From: JADDRA01 sp035553895
GTDB lineage: Bacteria > Actinomycetota > Acidimicrobiia > Acidimicrobiales > CADCSY01
Reading direction: 5' to 3'
Assembly (NCBI GenBank): GCA_035553895.1
Contig: DATMJI010000034.1
Span: forward strand, 1 to 22,541
Length of the DNA: 22,541 nucleotides
Each line of letters starts with the position of its first letter. Positions within the stretch are counted from its first letter, which is position 1. The notes beneath the pieces were generated by a model that had not been told where the DNA came from, did not search any database, and was given only the letters and a program-made list of their open reading frames with translations. Below, in pieces: positions 7,058 through 14,432 of this stretch. A program made the translations under genes and the position numbers.

Positions 7058-10000
7058 CTACGCCTGCTGGCCCTTCCGGCGAAGGAAGAGACCGAAGGCG
7101 AGCAGCAGCAGGCCGAAGAGCACCTGAACTGCCACGGACACGCCGGTAACGGCCAGCTCGCTGACCGGCACCTTGCCGAACACCCCGTCGATGATCTCCT
7201 CATCGGTAGGAGGCTCGTTGATCTCCACGACCGGCGGCGGGTTCTCACCCGGCGGGGTCACGCCCGGCGGGTTCTCCTCATCCTTCTCGCACTCGATGGG
7301 AGGCGTCGGGATGTCGGGAAGCTCGGCCTCGGGGCAGTCAGGGTCGGTGTTCAGACCCTGGCAGGCCGTCGTGGCCGCGGCGTTGCCGATGGCAACCGCG
7401 TCACCCGTGAAGATGGCCGCCAGGCCATCCGACAGGTTGGCGGCGAAGCCGAAGTTGTTGGCCACCACGTCGGCCGGACCGCCGAGAACGGCAGCAAGCT
7501 GGCCGTTCAGGGCGACGTTGACCGATGTGTTGCCAACCGCGGTGTTGAGGCCGGTGTTGGCGAAGGCGAAGCCGAGGTTGGCCACGCCGATGGCCTGACC
7601 GGCCAGGCAGATGGCAATGCCGGAGCAGTCCGCTGCCTGCGAGACGCTGGTCCCCGAGAGGTTCCCCAGGGCGAAAGCGTCGCCGGTGTCGATGGTGGCG
7701 GTGCCGTCAGAGTCGTTGACGGTGTCAGCGACGTTGTTGGCGACCACCGTGTCGGCGACCAGACCCCCGAACAGCGTGCCGGCGATGGCCAGCTGACCGT
7801 TGAGAGCGAGGTTGCCGGAGGCGTTGCCCACGGCGTCGTTGTCGCCGGTGTTGGCAATGCCATCGCCGGCGTTCAGCACGTTGGCCTCCTGGTCGATCAG
7901 GGCGAAGCCGACGCCGGCGAGGCCGGTGTCGACGTCCTGGACGACGTCGGTGGTGGACACGTTGCCGAAGGCGACGGCGTCGCCGGTCTCGATGGACGCA
8001 GTGCCGTCCGAGACGTTGGCCGTGGCGCCGATGTTGTTGGCGACGACCTCGTCCGCCGTGACGCCACCGAGGATCGAGCCCGCACCTGCGAACTGGAAAC
8101 TCAGGGCGACGTTGAGGGACTCGTTGCCCACGGCGTCGTTGAGACCGGTGTTGGCGAAACCACCACCAGCGTTGACCACGTCCGCGTCCTGGTCAGCCAG
8201 GATGAAGCCGGCGCCGTCGATGGCGGTGTCGGTGCCCTGGATGACGTTGGTGTCGGAGTAGTTGCCGACGGCGGTGGCGTCACCGGTGTGGATGGTGGCC
8301 GTGCCGTCGGAGGTGTTGGTGGCGGTACCGATGTTGTCGGCGACCACGCTGTCGGCGTCGACGGCACCCAGGAGGGAGCCGGCGGCGGCGAGCTGGAGGT
8401 TGCCGACGAGGTTGGTCGACGCGTTACCGACTGCGACGTTGCCGCCGGAGTTGGCTTCGGCGAAGCCGACGTTGACCACCGTGGCGTCCTGATCGCCCAG
8501 CACGAAGCCGGTGCCATCGATGTCGGCTCCCGCCGACTGGGTCACGTTGGTGGTGGACTTGTTGCCGATGGCGCAGGCGCAGTCAGTGGTGATGCTGGCC
8601 GTACCGTCGGAGTTGTTGGTGGCGGTGCCGATGTTGTTGGCGACCACGTCACCACCGCCACCCAGGGCAGCGGCGTCCTGAAGGTTGCCGGCTGCGTTGA
8701 GGGAGGCGTTACCCACGGCGACGTTGAAGCCGGAGTTGGCCCCAGCGACGCCGAAGTTGACCACGTCGGCCGACTGATCGGTGATGGCGAAGCCGGCCCC
8801 GCCGATGGCGGTGTCGGCGTCCTGCACGATCGTCGTGTCGGACGAGTTCCCGATGGCCGTGGCGTCACCGGTGTCGATGGTCGCCGTGCCGTCGGAGCAG
8901 TTGCACGCGGTGCCGATGTTGTTGGCGACCACGCTGTCACTGCCGCCACCGCCCGCTCCCGCCTCCTGGAGGTTGCCCGCCAGGTTGGTGGAGGCGTTGC
9001 CCACGGCGACGTTGTCGCCGGTGTTGGCGAAGGCGAAGCCGAGGTTGGTGACGTCGGCCGACTGATCCGCAATGGCGAAGCCCGAGCCACCGATGTCGGT
9101 GGCGGCGAGCTGGCCGATGTTGGTCGTCGAAGCCGAGTCGTTGCCGATGGCGTGGGCATCACCGGTGGTGATGTCGGCCGTGCCGTCGGAGGTGTTGGTG
9201 GCGGTGCCGATGTTGCTGGCCACCACGTCGTCCGCATCCAGGTCACCCGCGCCGTTCTCGACGACGCGTGCTCGCTGGTCGTTGCCCACCAAGTTGCCAG
9301 AGGCGTTGCCCACGGCGACGTTGAAGCCGGTGTTGGCCGCAGCGAAGCCGAGGTTGGCGACGGTGGCCGACTGGCCGGAGATGGCGAAGCCGGTGCCACC
9401 GACGCTGGTGTTGGCCAGCTGGCCGATGTTGGTGGTGGAGCTGTTGCCGATGGCGTCAGCGTCACCGGTGGTGATGCTGGCGGTGCCGTCGGAGGTGTTG
9501 GTGGCGGTGCCGATGTTGCTGGCCACCACGTCGTCCGCATCCAGGTCCCCGGCGCCGCGCTCGCGGACGCCTGCCCGCTGGCGGTTACCGGCCAGGTTGG
9601 CGGATGCGTTGCCGATGGCTTCGTTGCCACCGGTGTTGGCCAGGGCCTCGCCGGCGTTGAGCACGTCGACGTTCTGGTCAGCGATCACGAAGCCCGAGCC
9701 GTCCACGAAGCCGTGGCCCAGCTGGGCTGCGTTGGTGAGGGACTCGTTGCCGGTGGCGGTGGCGTCACCGGTGGTGACGTCGGCCGTGCCATCGGAGGTG
9801 TTGGTGGCGGTGCCGATGTTGCTGGCCACCACGTCGTCCGCATCCAGGTCCCCGGCGCCGCGCTCGACGACACGCGCTTGCTGGTTGTTGCGGGCTTCGT
9901 TGGTGGAGGCGTTGCCGACGGCGACGTTGCCACCGGTGTTGGCCTGTGCGCCACCCTCGTTCACCACGTCCACGTCCTGATCGCTCAGGACGAACCCGCT

Positions 10001-13000
10001 CCCCGCGATGTCGACAGCGGAGACCTGGGCGACGTTGGTGACGGAACTGTTCCCGGTGGCCGTGGCGTCGCCGGTGGCGATGCTGGCCGAACCGTCACTG
10101 CAGTTGCAGGCGGCGCCGACGTTGCTGGCGACCACGTCGCCAGCGTCGAGGTCGCCCGCACCCGTCTCACGGACACCAGCCCGCTGACGGTTGAAGGCCT
10201 CGTTGTCCGACACGTTGCCGATGGCGAGGTTGCCACCGGTGTTGGCGTCGGCGATGCCGAAGTTGTCCACGTCCGCCGCCTGGTCGACGATGGCGAAGCC
10301 AGTGCCGTCGATCTCCACGTCGGCCACCTGGCCGATGTTGGTGGTGGCGTGGTTGCCGGTGGCGGTGGCGTCACCGGTGGTGACGTCGGCCGTGCCATCG
10401 GAGTTGTTGGTGGCGGTGCCGATGTTGCTGGCGACCGCACTGCCGGCCACGAGGGAGCCGGGGCCCGCCTCGCTCACGCCAGCGGTCTGGACGTTTCCGG
10501 CCACGTTCGACGACGCGTTGCCGACGGCGAGGTTGCCACCGGTGTTGGCGCCGGCGACGCCGGCGTTGGTGACGGAGGCGGTCTGACCCACCAGGGCGAA
10601 GCCGGCGCCAGGGATGCTGACGTTGGCCGCCTGGACGATGTTGGTCGACTCGTCTGCGTCGTTGCCGATGGCGTCAGCGTCACCGGTGGTGATGCTGGCG
10701 GTGCCGTCGGAGTGGTTGATCGCCTGGCCGTCGTTGCTGGCCACAGCGTTTCCGGATGCGGAGCCGTCCACGAACGCCCGCTGGAGGTTTCCGGCGGTGT
10801 TGGTGGACTCGTTGCCAACGGCGGTGTTCTCGCCGGTGTTGGCGAAGGCTTCGCCCTGGTTGTGCACGTCAGCGGACTGGTCGACGAAGGTGAAGCCACT
10901 TCCGTCGCCGTCCACGTCGGCGCTCTGGGCGACGGTCGTGGTGGCAGCGTTGCCGGTGGCGGTTGCGTCACCGGTGTCGATGCTGGCCGAGCCGTCGCTG
11001 GTGTTGATGGCGCTGCCGAAGTTGCCAGCCACCGCGTTGCCGTCCGAGTCGCCGGTCTCGGCGTCCTGGACGGTGCCCGCGAGGTTGGTCGAGGCGTTGC
11101 CCACGGCGAAGTTGTCGCCGGTGTTGGCGAAGGCGAAGTTGCCCTGGCGTCCGCCGTTGTCCACGTCGACGTCCTGGTCGACGAAGGCAATGTTGTTGCC
11201 GTCCACGCTGGCGTCCTGGAGGACGTCGGTGGTGGAGGCGCTGCCGGTCGCGGTGGCGTCACCGGTGGTGATGTCCGCCGATCCGTCAGAGGTGTTGCTG
11301 GCGCTCCCGAAGTTGGCGGGGACGCTGTTGTCGCCACCGTCACCGGTCGCAGCGATCTGCTCGCTGAAGGCCTCGTTGTCCGAGGCGTTGCCGATGGCGG
11401 TGTTCAGGCCCGTGTCGGCGATGGCGAAGCCACCGTTGGAGACATCGGCGTCCTGGTCGACGAAGGCCAAGCCGGCGCCGGAGACGTCGGCGACCTGGGC
11501 GATGGTGGTCGACTCGTCAGAGTCGTTGCCGGTCGCGGTGGCATCGCCGGTGGCGATGCTGGCCGTACCGTCGGAGTGGTTCTTGGCCTCGCCGAAGCTG
11601 CTGGCCACGCTGGATCCCCCAGCGTCACCGGCACCTGCCAGCTGAGCGTTGAACGCGGTGTTGGTGGACTCGTTGCCGACAGCGACGTTGTCCCCGGTGT
11701 ACGCCTCGGCGTCACCGGAGTTGTCGACGTCAGCCGACTGGTCCACGAAGGTGAGACCACCATCGGTGTCCACGTTGGCACCCTGGACCACGTTGGTGGT
11801 CGAGTGGTTGCCAGTCGCCGTGGCGTCGCCGGTGGTGATGTCGGCACTTCCGTCGCTCGAGTTGCTCGAGGTCCCGAAGTTGGCGGCGACCGAGTTGCTG
11901 GCGTTTCCGCCTGCCGTCCCGGCCTCCTGGACGTTCTCAGCGTCGTTGTCCGACGCGTTGCCGGTGGCGTCATTGCCGCCGGTGCTTGCCAACGCCGAAC
12001 CGCTGTTGGAGACGGTGGCGTCCTGGTTCACGAGAACGATGCCGCTTCCGGCCACGCTCACGTTGGACTGCTGGGTGATATTGGTGTCTGAGTGGTTCCC
12101 CGTGGCGGTCGCGTCACCGGTGTCGATGGTGGCGGAGCCGTCCGAGTTGTTGGTTGCCTGTCCGTCGTTGCTGGCGACAGTGTTGCCGCCGGGTGGACCG
12201 GCACCTGAGACTGCACCTTGCACGGTGTTCGAGTCGTTGTCGGACTCGTTGCCCGTGGCGGAGTTGCCACCGGTGTCAGCCGTGGCCGTCCCCGAGTTGG
12301 AGACGTTCGCCGACTGGTTCACGATGACGATCCCGCCGAGGCTGCCGTTGACTGACGCGTTGGCGATCTGGTTCACGCCGGTGCTCGACGAGTTCCCCGT
12401 TGCGTCGGCGTCGCCAGTGTTGACGCTGGCGCTGCCGTCGGAGTTGTTGCTCGCCGTCCCGGTGTTGTTGGCCACGGAATTGCCGTTACCGCCGCCGCCG
12501 CCCGCAGCCTGCGAGTTGTTCGCAGTGTTGGACGAGGCGTTGCCGGTGGCCGTGTTCCCGCCAGTGGTGGCCGTCGCCGAACCTTCGTTCGTGACGTTCG
12601 CATCCTGGTCGATGATCACGATGGCCCCGAGGCAGCCGTTGGCCGCCTCGCAGACGTTGATGTCTGCCGTCTGGTTCACGTTCGTGGTCGAGGAGTTGCC
12701 GGTCGCCGAGGCGTTGCCGGTGTTGATGCCGGCGCTGCCATTGGAGTTGTTGGACGTGGAGCCAGTGTTGTTGGCCACGCCCGAGGTTCCCGCTCCTCCT
12801 CCAGATCCTGCTGCCTGGTCGTTGCTGGCGTCGTTGTCCGACGCGTTGCCCGTCGCCGTGTTGCCGCCGGTGTTGGCCTCCGCGGAACCAGAGTTGGTGA
12901 CCGTGGAGTTCTGACCGACGATGACGATGGCACCGTTGTGACCCTGGACGGTTGTGCCCTGGGTCGCGCCGGTGCCGCTGTTGCTGCCGGTGGCGTTGGC

Positions 13001-13291
13001 GTCACCGGTCGCCGCGTCGGCGTTGCCGTTGCTGTCGTTCGCGGTGTTGCCGCCGTTGGCTGCGGGCTGGTTGCCAGACGTGTTGTCAGTTGCCGCTGCA
13101 GTCTCTGTGGGGGCGGCGGTCGTCGTCGTGGGTTCGCTGGCGGCCGTGGTGGTGGTCGTCTCCGCGGGCGCAGCATCTTCCTGCGCCGACGCGATGCCTC
13201 CGAAGAGGACCAAGAACGCCATCGACATGGCCGTGAACAACAACCCGAACGCCGTGCGCTTCCGTGCGCCCCCGTTTCGAGATGTACTCAT
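7058..13291 (-). CDS. Giant sortase-anchored surface protein of 19 tandem ~98-aa repeats
   Basis: A 2077-residue exported protein. Residues 1-36 form a signal peptide (basic start, long hydrophobic core, IASA cleavage site before Gln37). A Thr/Ala/Asn-rich linker runs to about 84, then a partial repeat. Residues 121-1980 hold 19 repeats of 88-103 aa. Each has a hydrophobic strand ending in DQ, then an ANTGxNxAxGN segment, then an SDGxAxITTGDA segment and a conserved Gln. Residues 1981-2045 are an acidic Pro-rich spacer. LAVTG at 2046-2050, a hydrophobic helix and RRKGQQA form a C-terminal sorting signal of the LAXTG type used by class E sortases. The repeats are Asn/Asp/Gly/Thr-rich and poor in Lys and Pro, suggesting a beta-solenoid. 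A role as adhesin, fibre or coat is inference. The start is ATG 13291, downstream of a near-perfect Shine-Dalgarno; a GTG at 13303 lies inside that site. Confidence 0.9.
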   Translation of the reverse strand: MSTSRNGGARKRTAFGLLFTAMSMAFLVLFGGIASAQEDAAPAETTTTTAASEPTTTTAAPTETAAATDNTSGNQPAANGGNTANDSNGNADAATGDANATGSNSGTGATQGTTVQGHNGAIVIVGQNSTVTNSGSAEANTGGNTATGNASDNDASNDQAAGSGGGAGTSGVANNTGSTSNNSNGSAGINTGNASATGNSSTTNVNQTADINVCEAANGCLGAIVIIDQDANVTNEGSATATTGGNTATGNASSNTANNSQAAGGGGGNGNSVANNTGTASNNSDGSASVNTGDADATGNSSSTGVNQIANASVNGSLGGIVIVNQSANVSNSGTATADTGGNSATGNESDNDSNTVQGAVSGAGPPGGNTVASNDGQATNNSDGSATIDTGDATATGNHSDTNITQQSNVSVAGSGIVLVNQDATVSNSGSALASTGGNDATGNASDNDAENVQEAGTAGGNASNSVAANFGTSSNSSDGSADITTGDATATGNHSTTNVVQGANVDTDGGLTFVDQSADVDNSGDAEAYTGDNVAVGNESTNTAFNAQLAGAGDAGGSSVASSFGEAKNHSDGTASIATGDATATGNDSDESTTIAQVADVSGAGLAFVDQDADVSNGGFAIADTGLNTAIGNASDNEAFSEQIAATGDGGDNSVPANFGSASNTSDGSADITTGDATATGSASTTDVLQDASVDGNNIAFVDQDVDVDNGGRQGNFAFANTGDNFAVGNASTNLAGTVQDAETGDSDGNAVAGNFGSAINTSDGSASIDTGDATATGNAATTTVAQSADVDGDGSGFTFVDQSADVHNQGEAFANTGENTAVGNESTNTAGNLQRAFVDGSASGNAVASNDGQAINHSDGTASITTGDADAIGNDADESTNIVQAANVSIPGAGFALVGQTASVTNAGVAGANTGGNLAVGNASSNVAGNVQTAGVSEAGPGSLVAGSAVASNIGTATNNSDGTADVTTGDATATGNHATTNIGQVADVEIDGTGFAIVDQAADVDNFGIADANTGGNLAIGNVSDNEAFNRQRAGVRETGAGDLDAGDVVASNVGAACNCSDGSASIATGDATATGNSSVTNVAQVSAVDIAGSGFVLSDQDVDVVNEGGAQANTGGNVAVGNASTNEARNNQQARVVERGAGDLDADDVVASNIGTATNTSDGTADVTTGDATATGNESLTNAAQLGHGFVDGSGFVIADQNVDVLNAGEALANTGGNEAIGNASANLAGNRQRAGVRERGAGDLDADDVVASNIGTATNTSDGTASITTGDADAIGNSSTTNIGQLANTSVGGTGFAISGQSATVANLGFAAANTGFNVAVGNASGNLVGNDQRARVVENGAGDLDADDVVASNIGTATNTSDGTADITTGDAHAIGNDSASTTNIGQLAATDIGGSGFAIADQSADVTNLGFAFANTGDNVAVGNASTNLAGNLQEAGAGGGGSDSVVANNIGTACNCSDGTATIDTGDATAIGNSSDTTIVQDADTAIGGAGFAITDQSADVVNFGVAGANSGFNVAVGNASLNAAGNLQDAAALGGGGDVVANNIGTATNNSDGTASITTDCACAIGNKSTTNVTQSAGADIDGTGFVLGDQDATVVNVGFAEANSGGNVAVGNASTNLVGNLQLAAAGSLLGAVDADSVVADNIGTATNTSDGTATIHTGDATAVGNYSDTNVIQGTDTAIDGAGFILADQDADVVNAGGGFANTGLNDAVGNESLNVALSFQFAGAGSILGGVTADEVVANNIGATANVSDGTASIETGDAVAFGNVSTTDVVQDVDTGLAGVGFALIDQEANVLNAGDGIANTGDNDAVGNASGNLALNGQLAIAGTLFGGLVADTVVANNVADTVNDSDGTATIDTGDAFALGNLSGTSVSQAADCSGIAICLAGQAIGVANLGFAFANTGLNTAVGNTSVNVALNGQLAAVLGGPADVVANNFGFAANLSDGLAAIFTGDAVAIGNAAATTACQGLNTDPDCPEAELPDIPTPPIECEKDEENPPGVTPPGENPPPVVEINEPPTDEEIIDGVFGKVPVSELAVTGVSVAVQVLFGLLLLAFGLFLRRKGQQA
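7061..7156 (-). other. C-terminal cell-wall sorting signal (LAVTG, TM, basic tail)
   Basis: This encodes residues 2046-2077: LAVTG, about 20 hydrophobic residues (VSVAVQVLFGLLLL and onward) and RRKGQQA. LAXTG is the motif of class E sortases in high-GC actinobacteria. No sortase gene lies in this window. Confidence 0.85.
7352..12931 (-). repeat. 19-copy coding tandem repeat, ~294 bp per unit
   Basis: Units in protein order have lengths 102, 97, 97, 95, 96, 93, 99, 98, 101, 101, 101, 101, 103, 96, 95, 100, 100, 97 and 88 residues. Each unit contains two related halves sharing TGxxxAxGNxS, giving 38 half-repeats plus one partial copy before the first unit. Confidence 0.9.
9080..10600 (-). repeat. 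Homogenised block: repeats 9-13
   Basis: Five consecutive units of 101-103 aa. Units 11, 12 and 13 share a stretch of about 25 identical residues (GAGDLDADD followed by VVASNIGTATNTSDGTA), and the DNA for it near 9180-9250, 9480-9550 and 9785-9855 is nearly identical. This indicates recent duplication or gene conversion. Confidence 0.8.
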
Positions 13292-13299
13292 ATACCAAT

Positions 13300-13310
13300 T
13301 CACCTCCTTT
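13300..13310 (-). promoter_or_regulatory. Strong Shine-Dalgarno of the giant repeat gene
   Basis: AAAGGAGGTGA on the minus strand, essentially the full anti-SD complement; AGGAGG is 11 nt before ATG 13291. It decides the start against the overlapping GTG at 13303. Confidence 0.85.
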
Positions 13311-13438
13311 CCTATGCTCGTAGGGTTAGGTTGGTCTTGCTGTGGTTGCTAGATCGGGGCTGACACCCGCCATCCCGGCGACCGCCCGCCCCTCGCCCGT
13401 TGCGCCGCCCCGCCCGCGAAGGGGGAGAGCTCGCCCAA

Positions 13439-13466
13439 AGGACCGTGCCGGTCTACCGGCGGTCCT
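13439..13466 (-). terminator. Hairpin terminator after the cyclophilin gene
   Basis: AGGACCGCCGG pairs with CCGGCACGGTCCT, an 11-bp stem with a 2-nt bulge and TAGA loop. The minus-strand continuation is TTGGGCG. The rest of the gap 13311-13524 must hold the promoter of the giant gene, but I could not assign a confident -10 box. Confidence 0.6.
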
Positions 13467-13524
13467 GCGAGATGTCAACCACTCCCCGTGTCGGTCAGGT
13501 GACGACGGTGTGACGACCCGCCGG

Positions 13525-14346
13525 TCAGGACTGCTCGATGATGTCGATGCGCTCGATGCGGTGGGGCTCTTCGGGAACCGGGTCCTCGCTCGTACCGCCG
13601 CTCGCGCTGATGGCGTCGAGGGTGCCCATGCCGGCCGGGGTCACCTGGCCGAACAGCGGGAAGACGTGGTCGAGCTCGGCCACTTCGTCTCCCAACCAGA
13701 TGAGGAACTGGCTGCCGTTGTCGTCGGCCCGCTCGTGGGCGAAGACCATCGAGCCCTTGCCGTAGGTGCCCTTGGGAGGCAGGGGATCGTCGGGAAAGCT
13801 GTAGCCGGGACCGGTCCGGTCGGGGCCGAGGGGGTCACCGGTCTGGGCGTAGAAGCCCCCGACCACCCGCCCGAACGGCAAGCCGTCGTAGAAGTGGTAG
13901 CGGGCGAGGAAGACGAAGTTGTTGACCGCCAGGGGCGATCGCTGCGGATCGAGGTCGGCCACGAAGGCCCCGGCGGTGGTCACGAAGCGAGCCCGGTACG
14001 TCGCCGTGGGGTCGATGCACATGGACGGCGCCGCCTGGAAGAGGGTGAGGCGGGGTGAGGAGCCGTCGGGGGCGGGACAGGGCGGTGGCGGCGGTGGCGC
14101 ATCCGGATCCGTCGTCGCCGTCGTGGTCGACGCCGTCGCCGCACTGTCGGCGCCCGGGTCGGCCGCGTCGCTGATGAGCAGGCCCAGGGAACCGAGCAGG
14201 AGGATGGCGAGGGCGGCCACCACGCCCACGCCGGCCCGCAGCATCCGCCGGCGGGGGCGGCTGGCGGCGGTGGCCTGCTCCCGCAGCCCGTACTCGCGCC
14301 GGACCCGCCGGTCCTTTTGCTTCTGGCGCTGCCGAGCCTTGGACAC
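13525..14346 (-). CDS. Membrane-anchored cyclophilin-type peptidyl-prolyl isomerase
   Basis: A 273-residue protein with a basic cytoplasmic N-terminus, one membrane helix at about 37-58, a Thr/Ala/Pro-rich linker with a run of six Pro, and a cyclophilin domain from about 117 to 270. Cyclophilin hallmarks are present: FGRVVGGFYAQTGDP with the catalytic-type Arg160, GPGYSFPDD, GSMVFAHE, DDNGSQFLI and VFPLFGQV. The membrane anchor puts the isomerase domain outside the cytoplasmic membrane, where it would help fold exported proteins. Its gene lies directly upstream of the giant exported protein gene in the same direction, separated by a terminator; a functional link is speculative. The start is GTG 14346, with TACCCT 8 nt upstream; a longer frame to 14421 runs through the glnD hairpin and is rejected. 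Confidence 0.9.
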   Translation of the reverse strand: MSKARQRQKQKDRRVRREYGLREQATAASRPRRRMLRAGVGVVAALAILLLGSLGLLISDAADPGADSAATASTTTATTDPDAPPPPPPCPAPDGSSPRLTLFQAAPSMCIDPTATYRARFVTTAGAFVADLDPQRSPLAVNNFVFLARYHFYDGLPFGRVVGGFYAQTGDPLGPDRTGPGYSFPDDPLPPKGTYGKGSMVFAHERADDNGSQFLIWLGDEVAELDHVFPLFGQVTPAGMGTLDAISASGGTSEDPVPEEPHRIERIDIIEQS

Positions 14347-14354
14347 GGCAGGCG

Positions 14355-14360
14355 AGGGTA
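14355..14360 (-). promoter_or_regulatory. -10 box, cyclophilin gene (leaderless)
   Basis: TACCCT, 8 nt, then GTG 14346. It begins about 10 nt after the glnD terminator hairpin. Confidence 0.45.
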
Positions 14361-14369
14361 CCGGCCCAA

Positions 14370-14431
14370 CCCCCATCGTTCGTTGTCGGCTGGCCCGTCC
14401 CAGGCACTGCCAAGCCGACAAAGAACGGGGG
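14370..14431 (-). terminator. Long hairpin directly after glnD
   Basis: The minus-strand RNA pairs CCCCC, GTTC, TTGTCGGCT and GGC with GCC, AGCCGACAA, GAAC and GGGGG, with one mismatch and small bulges and a loop of about 14 nt. It starts right behind the glnD stop codon and lacks a clear U tract. Confidence 0.65.
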
Positions 14432-14432
14432 G

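Noticed and set aside
6917..12091. A 1724-codon open frame on the plus strand, antisense to the giant repeat gene
   Set aside because: It mirrors the repeat unit (recurrent VGGGADVAGHHVV-type text), starts in an unrelated low-complexity peptide and has no signal, ribosome site or promoter. Repeats lacking stops in one frame keep the antisense frame open.
7352..12931. Ice-binding function from TATGN (TxT-like) motifs
   Set aside because: TxT appears only in some units; later units have AVGN, AIGN or AFGN at the same place, so no continuous Thr array is formed.
7352..12931. CRISPR array or non-coding satellite
   Set aside because: Units are about 294 bp, in frame, without spacers, and encode a continuous protein with signal peptide and sorting signal.
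13292..13303. GTG 13303 as start of the giant protein
   Set aside because: The GTG lies within the Shine-Dalgarno sequence itself; ATG 13291 is correctly spaced and gives a normal signal peptide.
13311..13438. c-di-AMP (ydaO-type) riboswitch upstream of the surface protein
   Set aside because: Such switches precede some actinobacterial wall genes, but I could not find the conserved sequence blocks here.
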